From assembly GCF_027359595.1 (NCBI RefSeq), contig NZ_CP114783.1:1240001-1304000 (forward strand): a stretch of 64,000 nt of DNA. The letters run 5' to 3'. A program made the translations under genes and the position numbers. This document shows, in pieces, positions 10,582-21,521 of this stretch (the first letter of the stretch is position 1; every line of letters begins with the position of its first letter). The stretch comes from Prochlorococcus marinus str. MIT 0912. Lineage in GTDB: Bacteria; Cyanobacteriota; Cyanobacteriia; PCC-6307; Cyanobiaceae. The notes under the pieces are model-generated. The model saw only the letters and a program-made list of their open reading frames with translations. It was not told the DNA's origin and did no database searches.

Positions 10582-11316
10582 TTAATCTGAAAAAATAATT
10601 TCTAATTTTTCTTGATCTTTCAGCAATAAGCCTCTTTGGCGAAGATTCTCCAAAAAGTCATCTGCACCTTGCAAATTATTTGTATTTAACAATTTATTTG
10701 TTGCATGTAAATCTAGCAATTCTCCATCAAGTTCTTCTGCTGTGTAATCTTTTAAACCCGCCATAACTGCTTCAAATCTGTCTCTTCGTTGCTTTTTACT
10801 TACTGGATATGCTGACATCACTTGTTCTCTACACATTCTCCAAGACCTTCCTTTACATAAATAATCAGCCAAAGCAGCACTGAGAACAGGGGCCTCAGCT
10901 TCCTCAATAAACCAATCAAATGAGGCAGGTAAGGAGGCTAAACCAACAAAAATCTCAAAAAAGTCACCTGCAGAAAGGGGATTATTATCATTTCCTTCAA
11001 CAGCGATTGCTGATTCTTGAAGCGATCTATGCAACTCAGGATGAACGCTCAATATTTGACTTTCTATATTTTCTAACCCGCGAGAAAGTACTTGATTTAC
11101 CCTCCCCAAAGCAAAAAATACTTCAGGGCTTGGAGATACCAGTTTTCCATTTCGTAAATTTGAGATTTGAGAACTATGAACTCTCCCTAGATCCAAGCAT
11201 TCAGCCAAAGCAGGAAGAACTTTATGAGACCAGCCATTGCGCTCATGCCATACATGCACTAGATGAGCCATGGCCCTTCTACCGGCAGTCAATTGGTCCC
11301 GAAAACTAGAGGTCAC
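10582..11316 (-). CDS. conserved cyanobacterial hypothetical protein with N-terminal HTH-like region
   Basis: The 244-residue product has an N-terminal segment (residues about 30-75) that reads like an XRE-type helix-turn-helix: SHKVLPALAECLDLG followed by SSQISNLRNGK. The remainder is helical and acidic with no family I can name. It reads divergently from the desaturase gene, with about 80 bases between the two starts, and lies 36 bases upstream of the Alr-type gene. A role as a DNA-binding regulator is possible but not shown. Confidence 0.75.
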   Translation of the reverse strand: MTSSFRDQLTAGRRAMAHLVHVWHERNGWSHKVLPALAECLDLGRVHSSQISNLRNGKLVSPSPEVFFALGRVNQVLSRGLENIESQILSVHPELHRSLQESAIAVEGNDNNPLSAGDFFEIFVGLASLPASFDWFIEEAEAPVLSAALADYLCKGRSWRMCREQVMSAYPVSKKQRRDRFEAVMAGLKDYTAEELDGELLDLHATNKLLNTNNLQGADDFLENLRQRGLLLKDQEKLEIIFSD

Positions 11317-11395
11317 AAATCACGTTCAAGATTGATAGATAGGCCTGATTAGGATCCTTATCATATATTATATACACCAAGTAGACGGATCACTA

Positions 11396-12325
11396 ATGGT
11401 TTCTAGTTTAATCGAGGCTTCGGCTCCATTAAAAAAACCAGTTGCTGCCGATAAAGCTATGGCTGCATCAAAGAAGCTCCAAGGGCATGTACCAAGACGG
11501 ATTCATAACCAAAGGGCCAGAAAAAGATGGGGAACAGTCATATTTATGCTGACGATACATGCTCTAACAATATTTACCTTGCAAGCTCAATTCTGGAGTT
11601 GGCTAGCGTTTTCTGGATTTATTTTCTTGTATTGGGTAACTGCTTGCCTGGGAGTAACAACCGGATATCATCGCCTTCTTTCACATCGTTCTTTTCAAGT
11701 TCCAAAATGGCTTGAAAGGTTTTTTGCAACTTGTGGAGCATTAAGTTGCCAACATGGACCGATTGATTGGGTCGGTCTTCATAGGCATCATCATACTTTT
11801 TCCGATACTGAAGCTGATCATCATGACAGTAACAAAGGATTCTGGTGGAGTCACATGGGATGGATGTTTGAAGATGTACCGGCCATGAAAGCGGTTCCAA
11901 GACTTTCTGGAGATTTAATCAAAGATCCTTACTATCGCTTCTTAAATAAAAATTTTTTACTTTTGCAAATACCTTTAGGTGCGACTCTTTATTTAATTGG
12001 CGAATCAGCTGGTGTTGGAGGATGGGCAATGGTCCTATGGGGAATTCCTCTAAGACTTGTTTTTGTTTATCACATAACTTGGCTAGTTAATTCAGCAACT
12101 CATTGTTGGGGTTCTATTGCATATGAGAGTGGGGATAATTCCAAAAATAATAAATGGGTGGCAGCACTTACATTTGGAGAAGGATGGCACAATAATCATC
12201 ATGCTTTTCCTAATTCAGCGAAGCATGGTCTTCAACGAAATCAAATAGATTTAACTTGGCAACACATACGCTTTTTGAAAGCAATTGGCTTAGCCAAAAA
12301 AATTAGACTCCCTATCGCGTCGTAA
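11396..12325 (+). CDS. desC: acyl-lipid delta-9 fatty acid desaturase
   Basis: This 309-residue membrane di-iron enzyme introduces the first double bond in membrane-lipid acyl chains. The three histidine boxes are intact: HRLLSH at residues 92-97, HRHHH at 129-133 and HNNHH at 265-269. Hydrophobic helices surround residues 47-90 and 185-235. The first 45 residues are basic and Ala/Lys-rich. The gene stands alone between a divergent HTH-like gene and rplI. The DesC-type call follows from box spacing and length; the exact positional specificity is inferred. Confidence 0.93.
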   Translation: MVSSLIEASAPLKKPVAADKAMAASKKLQGHVPRRIHNQRARKRWGTVIFMLTIHALTIFTLQAQFWSWLAFSGFIFLYWVTACLGVTTGYHRLLSHRSFQVPKWLERFFATCGALSCQHGPIDWVGLHRHHHTFSDTEADHHDSNKGFWWSHMGWMFEDVPAMKAVPRLSGDLIKDPYYRFLNKNFLLLQIPLGATLYLIGESAGVGGWAMVLWGIPLRLVFVYHITWLVNSATHCWGSIAYESGDNSKNNKWVAALTFGEGWHNNHHAFPNSAKHGLQRNQIDLTWQHIRFLKAIGLAKKIRLPIAS

Positions 12326-12367
12326 TATTACTAACAACAACTAAATAGAATTAATTTATTTCGATCC

Positions 12368-12826
12368 ATGGCTAAGCGAGTTCAAGTAGTTCTAAATGAA
12401 GACATAAAAAGTCTTGGCAAAGATGGTGACCTTGTTGAGGTTGCTCCTGGTTTTGCAAGAAACTTTTTATTACCCAACAAAAAAGCATTACCAGTTACTC
12501 CAACTGTTTTAAAACAAGTTGAGCACAGAAGAGCAAAACAAGCAGAAAAAGAAGCAGCAAAAAAACAAGAAGCTATTGATTTCCAAACAGCTCTGACAAC
12601 AATTGGAAGATTTACTGTCAAAAAACAAGTAGGAGAGGATGGTGTCTTATTTGGAACAGTGACGAATGGAGATGTAGCAGAAGTTGTAAAAGAAGCTACT
12701 AAAAAAGATATAGATCGTAGAGACATATCTGTCCCTGAGATACATGGTGTTGGGAAATATAAAGTGCAAATCAAGCTTCATAACGAGGTCAATGCTGAGA
12801 TAAACCTTGAAGTTACAAGTTACTAA
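12368..12826 (+). CDS. rplI: 50S ribosomal protein L9
   Basis: The 152-residue protein has the N-terminal L9 signature with [20 protein letters not shown], the long connecting helix rich in Lys/Ala/Glu (residues about 45-75) and the C-terminal RNA-binding domain. Full length. L9 helps maintain the reading frame on the ribosome. It is 57 bases upstream of dnaB, a common cyanobacterial arrangement. Confidence 0.98.
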   Translation: MAKRVQVVLNEDIKSLGKDGDLVEVAPGFARNFLLPNKKALPVTPTVLKQVEHRRAKQAEKEAAKKQEAIDFQTALTTIGRFTVKKQVGEDGVLFGTVTNGDVAEVVKEATKKDIDRRDISVPEIHGVGKYKVQIKLHNEVNAEINLEVTSY

Positions 12827-12883
12827 TAGTTGCATCTTTGCCTGAACAAGCCAAAGTAGGTGTCCTTGTCCATCAAGCAATAA

Positions 12884-14302
12884 ATGATAAGCACCCCCTC
12901 ATCAAACAATGGGGATTTTTCAAAACAAGCTAGAGATTTTGGAGCTTTTAACAATTCCAAGATTGAGAATCCTCGTTTTGAAGCTCAACCTGACCAAATA
13001 CCACCACAAAATTTAGAAGCAGAAGAATCTGTTCTTGGTGGAATTTTATTGGATCCTGATGCGATAGGACGAATAGCTGATTTGCTACAAGTTGAAGCTT
13101 TTTACATATCTGCTCATCGAGAAATATATAGAACTGCATTAATGCTTCATAGCCAAGGCAAGCCTACAGATTTAACAGCAATGAGTGCTTGGCTTGCCGA
13201 TACAAATTCTTTAGAAAAAGTGGGAGGCAACAACCGATTAGTTGAACTAGTTGAAAGAGTTACATCTACAGCTTCAATCGAACAAGTTGCCAAATTAATA
13301 AGCGATAAATTTCTGCGCAGACAATTAATTAAATCTGGGAATGATGTGATCAAATTAGGCTTTGACCAAAGTCTTCCCATGGAAGAAGCCATTGATCAAG
13401 CTGAACAGAAGATTTTTGCTATTAGCCAAGAGCAACCATCCAAAGGTTTAACACCCACTGCAGAAATTCTGACAACTACGTTCAATGAAATAGAAAGTAG
13501 ATCACTTGGTACATCAGTCGCAGGCATACCGGTTAATTTTTACGATTTGGATGCAATGACACAAGGACTTCAGAGGAGCGATCTAATAATTGTGGCAGGA
13601 AGACCAGCGATGGGAAAAACTTCAATTGTCCTTAATTTGGCTAAAAACGTAGCGCAACTGCATGACCTACCTGTTTGTGTATTCAGTCTAGAGATGAGTA
13701 AAGAGCAACTAACTTACAGGCTGCTATCAAGCGAGGTAGGTATTGAAAGCAGTCGATTAAGAACAGGACGGTTGCAACAAGATGAATGGCCATTACTTGG
13801 TCAAGGTATTAATACACTTGGTCAATTACCAATCTTTATTGACGACAAACCAAATTCAAGTGTTCTTGAGATGAGGTCCTTATGTCGTCGTCTCATTGCT
13901 GAACAAGGTAAAGAGCTTGGACTAATTGTTATTGATTATCTACAACTAATGGAAGGTACTTCACCCGATAATCGAGTTCAAGAAATCTCAAGAATCACTC
14001 GAGGTCTTAAAGGTATGGCAAGAGAACTTAAAGTCCCTGTCATCGCTTTATCTCAATTAAGTAGAGGGGTGGAATCAAGAACCAATAAAAGACCAATGCT
14101 AAGCGATCTACGAGAATCTGGGTCAATAGAACAAGATGCGGACTTGGTTCTAATGATTTATAGGGATGAGTATTACAATCCAGAAACTACTGATAGAGGC
14201 ATTACAGAAGTTATCGTGACAAAACACCGAAATGGGCCAGTTGGAACAGTTAAATTACTTTTTGAACCCCAATTCACTAGATTTAGAAATCTTGCTGCTT
14301 AA
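12884..14302 (+). CDS. dnaB: replicative DNA helicase DnaB
   Basis: DnaB is the hexameric helicase that unwinds DNA at the replication fork. The 472-residue product has the N-terminal DnaG-binding domain beginning PPQNLEAEESVLGGILLD, and the RecA-like domain with Walker A GRPAMGKT, the VFSLEMSKEQL segment, Walker B LIVIDYLQLM and the arginine-finger region SDLRESGSIEQDAD. There is no intein. It follows rplI and precedes mnmG by 33 bases. Confidence 0.98.
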   Translation: MISTPSSNNGDFSKQARDFGAFNNSKIENPRFEAQPDQIPPQNLEAEESVLGGILLDPDAIGRIADLLQVEAFYISAHREIYRTALMLHSQGKPTDLTAMSAWLADTNSLEKVGGNNRLVELVERVTSTASIEQVAKLISDKFLRRQLIKSGNDVIKLGFDQSLPMEEAIDQAEQKIFAISQEQPSKGLTPTAEILTTTFNEIESRSLGTSVAGIPVNFYDLDAMTQGLQRSDLIIVAGRPAMGKTSIVLNLAKNVAQLHDLPVCVFSLEMSKEQLTYRLLSSEVGIESSRLRTGRLQQDEWPLLGQGINTLGQLPIFIDDKPNSSVLEMRSLCRRLIAEQGKELGLIVIDYLQLMEGTSPDNRVQEISRITRGLKGMARELKVPVIALSQLSRGVESRTNKRPMLSDLRESGSIEQDADLVLMIYRDEYYNPETTDRGITEVIVTKHRNGPVGTVKLLFEPQFTRFRNLAA

Positions 14303-14335
14303 TTGTTCGAGAATTAAAGTCCTAATGCTTAATAG

Positions 14336-16306
14336 ATGATTACTAAACAATCTTCAAATGAAAGTTTTGACGTAATCGTTGTCGGAGGTGGTCATGCAGG
14401 CTGCGAGGCTGCGCTGACTTCAGCAAGATTAGGTTTGAATACTGCTTTATTTACACTTAATTTAGATCGAATTGCATGGCAACCTTGTAACCCAGCTGTC
14501 GGGGGTCCAGCTAAAAGTCAATTAGTTCATGAAGTTGATGCCTTAGGCGGAATAATTGGAAAATTAGCAGATTTAACTGCTCTTCAAAAAAGGGTCCTTA
14601 ACGCAAGCAGAGGTCCTGCAGTGAGAGCATTGAGAGCACAAACAGATAAGCGATTATATGCACATGAAATGCTAAAAATCCTTCAAAACACCCCTAATTT
14701 AAAGATTAGAGAGGCAATGGTTACTGGACTAGAAATCGAACATTATCCCAATCAGATTGAAAACAATACACGAGACATGAAAGAGAGAATTGGATTTATA
14801 AAGGGAGTTAAAACCTATTTTGGAAGCGTTTTTCAAGCCAAAGCAGTTGTACTTACAACAGGAACCTTTTTAGGAGGAAGAATTTGGATTGGGAATCAAT
14901 CTATGAGTGCAGGTCGAGCAGGTGAGCAAGCCTCTGAGGGCTTAACTGAAGAATTGCAAAAGTTAGGCTTTACTACTGATCGTTTAAAAACAGGAACCCC
15001 TGCACGCGTCGATAGACGAACTATTGATCTTGACTGCCTAGATGAGCAATTGAGCGATGCTTCAGATAAATTCTTTTCTTTTGATCCTCTGTCGTGGAAA
15101 AGTGGAGAACAAATGAGTTGCCATATCACTCGAACAACACAAGAAACTCACCAACTTATTAAAAACAATCTTCATTTAACACCTATTTATGGAGGTTTTA
15201 TTGATAGTAAAGGTCCCAGATATTGTCCATCTATTGAAGATAAAATTGTACGTTTTGCTGATAAAGATTCACACCAAATCTTCTTGGAACCCGAAGGTAG
15301 AGATACTCCAGAAATGTATGTACAAGGTTTTTCAACTGGACTTCCCGAAAACTTACAATTAGAACTTTTAAGGACTCTACCAGGCTTAGCAAAATGCGTA
15401 ATGCTTAGACCTGCTTATGCAGTTGAATATGACTACATTCCAGCAACACAATTAGAAGCGACATTAGAGACAAAAAGAATAAGTGGCTTATATAGTGCAG
15501 GTCAACTAAATGGAACAACAGGATATGAAGAAGCTGCTGCTCAAGGTTTAGTAGCAGGTTTAAATGCTGCAAGATTGGTCAACAAAAAAGAAGGAATTAT
15601 TTTTGAAAGAGAAAGTAGTTATATAGGAACTATGATTGACGATTTAGTTACAAAAGATCTAAAAGAACCATATAGAGTATTAACTAGTAGAAGTGAGTAT
15701 AGATTAATCCTAAGGGGTGATAATGCTGATAGGAGGTTGACTCCACTAGGTTATAAATTAGGTTTAATTGATGAAAGAAGATGGAAAATATTTAATGCTA
15801 AGCAACAATTAATCACTCAAGAGAAAGAAAGACTAGAGAAAGAGCGAATTAAAGAAAGTGATCAGTGTGCAAAGAAGATATATTCTACAACTGGAACGCC
15901 GATAAAAGGATCATTAACCCTAGCAAATTTTCTTAGAAGAACAAATATTCACTATAAAGACTTAATTAAGTATAATTTAACAACTCAAAGTATTCCTTTA
16001 GATGTTGAAGAAGGAGTTGAGATAGATATTAAATATAGTGGTTATTTAGAAAGACAAAAATCTCAAATAAATCAAATAAAACAGCAAAGTAAAAAGTTAT
16101 TACCAAAAAATTTAAACTACAATAATATAGAAACACTATCTAAAGAAGCGAGGGAAAAATTAACCATTTCTCAGCCCAAAAGCCTTGGACATGCTGCTCA
16201 ACTTCCAGGCGTGAGCAAAGCTGATCTAACTGCACTTCTCGTTTGGTTGAAAATCGAGCAAATGAAAAAAGATGAAAGAAAAGACTCACTTCAAATAACA
16301 AATTAA
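14336..16306 (+). CDS. mnmG: tRNA uridine-5-carboxymethylaminomethyl modification enzyme MnmG (GidA)
   Basis: MnmG, with MnmE, modifies the wobble uridine of several tRNAs using FAD and methylene-tetrahydrofolate. The 656-residue protein carries the FAD-binding [10 protein letters not shown] near residue 17, the [17 protein letters not shown] region, TGTFLGG, and the C-terminal [26 protein letters not shown] helical domain (described in part). Full length. It is followed at five bases by a chorismate-lyase-like gene, so both are likely read together with dnaB. Confidence 0.97.
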   Translation: MITKQSSNESFDVIVVGGGHAGCEAALTSARLGLNTALFTLNLDRIAWQPCNPAVGGPAKSQLVHEVDALGGIIGKLADLTALQKRVLNASRGPAVRALRAQTDKRLYAHEMLKILQNTPNLKIREAMVTGLEIEHYPNQIENNTRDMKERIGFIKGVKTYFGSVFQAKAVVLTTGTFLGGRIWIGNQSMSAGRAGEQASEGLTEELQKLGFTTDRLKTGTPARVDRRTIDLDCLDEQLSDASDKFFSFDPLSWKSGEQMSCHITRTTQETHQLIKNNLHLTPIYGGFIDSKGPRYCPSIEDKIVRFADKDSHQIFLEPEGRDTPEMYVQGFSTGLPENLQLELLRTLPGLAKCVMLRPAYAVEYDYIPATQLEATLETKRISGLYSAGQLNGTTGYEEAAAQGLVAGLNAARLVNKKEGIIFERESSYIGTMIDDLVTKDLKEPYRVLTSRSEYRLILRGDNADRRLTPLGYKLGLIDERRWKIFNAKQQLITQEKERLEKERIKESDQCAKKIYSTTGTPIKGSLTLANFLRRTNIHYKDLIKYNLTTQSIPLDVEEGVEIDIKYSGYLERQKSQINQIKQQSKKLLPKNLNYNNIETLSKEAREKLTISQPKSLGHAAQLPGVSKADLTALLVWLKIEQMKKDERKDSLQITN

Positions 16307-16311
16307 TAATA

Positions 16312-16899
16312 GTGAATTCACGTCAATCTCAATTACCCTCGCCTGAAGTGATTTGGAAAGCATCGAAAGAAAGTGTTCTTTCAGGAAGAGGGAATTATAA
16401 GCTTTCTGGAGCTTGGCAGTTAATGCTATTGGGTGACGGCAGCCCAACAAGACATCTCAAGCTCTTAACAGGTCATGAAGTTGCCATAAAAGTTATTTCT
16501 ATGGCAATGGAAAATAATAATGAAATTGGTGTACCAGAAGAAGTCAATGAGTTAGAACCACCCTTAATACGAAGACAAGTTTGGCTGACATGCGGAGACT
16601 TAACCCTGGCATGGGCTGAAAGCTGGTGGAATTATCAAGAAGCAGAAACACATCTGCGCAACAAGGATCAACCTATCTGGAAAAGCCTCACACAAGGTCG
16701 CTCAGAACTTTTCAGAGAGGTAGATGGATTGAGTTTAGTCAATGCCAATTGGCTGAAATTAGAATTCAATGAAGAAGGTCCTTTTTGGAGCAGGCATTAC
16801 CGATTTTTTCGTCAACAAAAAGAATTAACAGTAATCAGAGAAGTTTTTAGCCCAAAGTTAGAAAAATGGCTAGGACCAATACCAAGGAAGGCTTTTTGA
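16312..16899 (+). CDS. chorismate lyase-like protein (DUF98 family)
   Basis: The 195-residue protein starts at GTG 16312, five bases after mnmG. It shows the pattern of the cyanobacterial chorismate pyruvate-lyase family: SGAWQLMLLGDGSPTRHL, then LIRRQVWLTCGDLTLAWAESWW, then SLTQGRSELFREVDGL and a C-terminal FWSRHYRFF. Family members remove pyruvate from chorismate to give 4-hydroxybenzoate, the first step of plastoquinone head-group synthesis in cyanobacteria. The activity is inferred from family membership. Confidence 0.8.
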   Translation: MNSRQSQLPSPEVIWKASKESVLSGRGNYKLSGAWQLMLLGDGSPTRHLKLLTGHEVAIKVISMAMENNNEIGVPEEVNELEPPLIRRQVWLTCGDLTLAWAESWWNYQEAETHLRNKDQPIWKSLTQGRSELFREVDGLSLVNANWLKLEFNEEGPFWSRHYRFFRQQKELTVIREVFSPKLEKWLGPIPRKAF

Positions 16900-16904
16900 G
16901 AAAA

Positions 16905-17438
16905 TCAGTACTTTCTTCGACTAGATCTTGGTATGTTTTTTCTTTTTTGAGGAGTTCGTTCATCTAGAAAAGAATCGTTGAAATCCGGTGCATTTTGCTT
17001 AATTAAATTATCTTTTCTTTCCCACTTATTTAATTTAAAAGATTGATCATCTGGCCATTCATCCAGTTCATCTGAATTATTTCTCCTTTCTTCAATCTGA
17101 GGTGGTAAAGCTTTAGGGGCTCTTAAGGAAATCGCACTTAAGGGTCTTTTTATATTGTTTATGCTTTCCTGAAACGGTTCATCATCTAAATCTGCATTAT
17201 CCAACCAATCGTCATCATCCTCAAAAAACCAATCAATTTTCTCTTCCATCCAACGACCAACTTTTTCGAAATTTGGCGAAGTATCTTGATCTTGCCACCC
17301 TCGCCTTCTTTGACCAGGGCGATTACCTGCAACACCATCTACAACCTGTTTTCCAGTTTGTATCCACTTATCCATTCTGCGATCAAGGGGTGCTCGAGAT
17401 CGCTGACGAATTTGATTACGATTTTTATATGAGCTCAT
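16905..17438 (-). CDS. hypothetical protein, charged and probably disordered
   Basis: The 177-residue product has a basic N-terminus (YKNRNQIRQRSRAPLDRRMDK), a middle with a predicted amphipathic helix WMEEKIDWFFEDDDDW, and a C-terminus that is again rich in Arg/Lys and ends RRKY. Composition suggests mostly disorder, with no catalytic motif. It is convergent with the chorismate-lyase-like gene with only five bases between stops. Function unknown. Confidence 0.65.
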   Translation of the reverse strand: MSSYKNRNQIRQRSRAPLDRRMDKWIQTGKQVVDGVAGNRPGQRRRGWQDQDTSPNFEKVGRWMEEKIDWFFEDDDDWLDNADLDDEPFQESINNIKRPLSAISLRAPKALPPQIEERRNNSDELDEWPDDQSFKLNKWERKDNLIKQNAPDFNDSFLDERTPQKRKNIPRSSRRKY

Positions 17439-17527
17439 CTTTTAAATTTAACGCTTTCAAAGCAACAAGTGAATCTCCGTAAAGATGAAATTATTCAAGA
17501 ATTCAAATAAAAGCTCATTAAAAAAGA

Positions 17528-18079
17528 TTATTTATTACTTATTGAAAAAAGTTGAAATTCAAGTACGCATTTTTGATCCCATCGCCCTCCAAAATAATTA
17601 TTACAACAACTGCGACAGGCAGCGCCTTTAACAATTCGTTGATAACTAAAACTTTTTTTACAAGAAGGGCAAGTTGCCACCCATTTGGGAATTCGTTTTG
17701 AGATTGGGAACGAGTGTCGAATTGTTACTTGAAAATCAGTTTGAACAGAATTGATCTCTGCCATACGTTTATGAAAATGAGGCCCGTGAGCCTCTTCAAC
17801 TTTCAGGACAAGATCTATCCAGGCATGAATCATTTCGTGGCACAAGGTACTCTTCAATGCCTTTTGGGGAAGATTCTCCAATACCGGTCTAGACAGTATT
17901 ATTTCACTAGCTTTAACTCCTAAGAAATTCGTTTTACTTCTATAGATCCCAGCCGTAGTGCGCATGCGGCCATCACTCCAACGAACAGAGACTCTTGGAA
18001 CTCCATTCTCGAACAAAGAGTTCTGAAAATATTGCCTGTTTAATTCAATAAATAATGGTAAAACAGGTATTAAAGACAT
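17528..18079 (-). CDS. SprT-like zinc metalloprotease-family protein
   Basis: The product has the gluzincin motif in CHEMIHAWID (HExxH) and a C-terminal zinc ribbon with CPSCKKSF and CRSCC pairs, the two hallmarks of the SprT/Spartan family. Bacterial members are poorly characterised; eukaryotic relatives cleave DNA-protein crosslinks. I choose ATG at 18079 (MSLIPVLPLF), giving 183 residues, because the upstream frame starts with TTG at 18145 and adds 22 low-complexity residues. The next gene upstream is divergent. Confidence 0.82.
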   Translation of the reverse strand: MSLIPVLPLFIELNRQYFQNSLFENGVPRVSVRWSDGRMRTTAGIYRSKTNFLGVKASEIILSRPVLENLPQKALKSTLCHEMIHAWIDLVLKVEEAHGPHFHKRMAEINSVQTDFQVTIRHSFPISKRIPKWVATCPSCKKSFSYQRIVKGAACRSCCNNYFGGRWDQKCVLEFQLFSISNK

Positions 18080-18197
18080 TGATGTCGAGAGCTCATTAGC
18101 ATTATTATTCCGATAACATTCTGTCTGACTATCAATAACAAACAAGCTAATCTAATGGCTAATAAGTCAGAATCTTTAACTAAACGGAATTAAAAAA

Positions 18198-18620
18198 ATG
18201 GATAGTGCTCTTATCAAAGCAATTGGATTAAAAGCTCTCTTGGTTGGAGTTGGCGCACTTCTCCTTTTTTGGACATTTAACGCAATTAAGCTCGTTATAA
18301 GTGCTAGAGGCATAAATCCTCTTGTGAAAAAGTTTTTTGATCAGATTGCAGCTGGACGAATAGATGGAGCCTATAGACTTACCACAAAAGCTTATAAAAC
18401 ACATGTCAATAGACAAGACTTCATCAAATTTTTGGGTAGCTTGCAATTAAATCGATATAGAAACTTGAAGTCAGGGCGTCCAAGGATAGAAGACAATCAA
18501 ATAATGCTCACACTAAGTTTGAAATCAGAAGATAAGAAAAATGAAATGCCGCTGGACTTCACTTTTATAAAAATCAACGAAAATTGGCAAATAGATCGTA
18601 TTGCGAAAGCAAATACATAA
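18198..18620 (+). CDS. membrane-anchored NTF2-like small protein
   Basis: The 140-residue protein has one N-terminal transmembrane helix (residues about 10-32) and then a short alpha/beta domain: VKKFFDQIAAGRIDGAYRL, VNRQDFIKFL and FTFIKINENWQIDRI. This order resembles the DUF4878/NTF2-like lipoprotein domains that follow a signal or anchor. It precedes ligA by 18 bases. No function is known; the fold call is a guess from pattern. Confidence 0.72.
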   Translation: MDSALIKAIGLKALLVGVGALLLFWTFNAIKLVISARGINPLVKKFFDQIAAGRIDGAYRLTTKAYKTHVNRQDFIKFLGSLQLNRYRNLKSGRPRIEDNQIMLTLSLKSEDKKNEMPLDFTFIKINENWQIDRIAKANT

Positions 18621-18635
18621 TGAAGCTAAATGTAA

Positions 18636-20711
<2,076 letters not shown>

Positions 20712-20730
20712 AAATGATTAGAATTTAAAA

Positions 20731-20889
20731 ATGGATAAGAATCTAATCTTTTCTTTAATCAAAACAGAATGTGGACGCGCAAAATATGAAATCCTTGCTT
20801 CTAAAAAAGGTATCTTTAATCGCATAAGACTTTATTGGTTTATCGTATTTGCAGCGATTGAAGATTGGAAGTTAAAAGCTGATGATTAA
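20731..20889 (+). CDS. small hypothetical protein
   Basis: A 52-residue reading frame (ATG 20731, TAA 20887-20889) lies 19 bases after ligA. It encodes a basic, tryptophan-containing peptide with KTECGRAKYEILASKKG and a short hydrophobic stretch YWFIVFAAIEDW. It overlaps the convergent DedA-like gene's stop by four bases, which fits two real genes meeting tail to tail. Function unknown. Confidence 0.55.
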   Translation: MDKNLIFSLIKTECGRAKYEILASKKGIFNRIRLYWFIVFAAIEDWKLKADD

Positions 20890-21509
20890 TCTAATGATTG
20901 AGAATCCTGATTGAGTTTTCTTGTTGAACGTAAAACTAAAATAACAACTAAAATAGTCGCTAAAATACTAATTAAGCTCCAAATAAATGAACTAGTATCA
21001 GATCTTCCTGAGAGTACTGCACCAAAATTTGAAACTTTGAGTGCTAAGGAACCTAAGCTGCAATATAAAATTGTGCCAGGTAATATACCAATCATTCCAA
21101 GACTAAAATCACGAACTTTTACCTCACTCAAGCCATATGTAAAATTAAGTAAGCCAAATGGAAAAAGAGGAGAAAGTCTTGTGAGAAGAATGACTTTGAG
21201 ACCCTCACGTTTAACAGCTTTCTCCATTATTTGAACTTTTGGAAAATTAGAGACCTTTTTTCGAGCCCATTCTTTTAAAAAAGTTCTCCCTAAATAAAAA
21301 GTTAGATGAGCTCCAATAAAAGCTCCCACAAAAACCACCGAACTTCCAAGCCAGGTGCCATAAAGGAAGCCAGACAACATGGAAAGCCATGAGCCTGGCA
21401 ACAAACAAGACACCCAAAAAACATACACCAAAGCAAAAACCAAAATTCCAAAAGGGCTACTTAAAAAAGGAATTAAATTATTAACCAGAGTTTCTAAGTT
21501 GTTAGACAT
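20886..21509 (-). CDS. TVP38/TMEM64 (DedA-like) membrane protein
   Basis: The 207-residue integral membrane protein has about five hydrophobic segments and the SNARE-associated/VTT-domain signatures: GSWLSMLSGFLYGTWLG, VFVGAFIGAHLTFYLGR and LTRLSPLFPFGLLNFTYGL. Proteins of this family are linked to lipid translocation across membranes, but the cyanobacterial member's role is not established. It sits 12 bases downstream of valS on the same strand. Confidence 0.87.
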   Translation of the reverse strand: MSNNLETLVNNLIPFLSSPFGILVFALVYVFWVSCLLPGSWLSMLSGFLYGTWLGSSVVFVGAFIGAHLTFYLGRTFLKEWARKKVSNFPKVQIMEKAVKREGLKVILLTRLSPLFPFGLLNFTYGLSEVKVRDFSLGMIGILPGTILYCSLGSLALKVSNFGAVLSGRSDTSSFIWSLISILATILVVILVLRSTRKLNQDSQSLD

Positions 21510-21521
21510 AGTTAAGAGAGT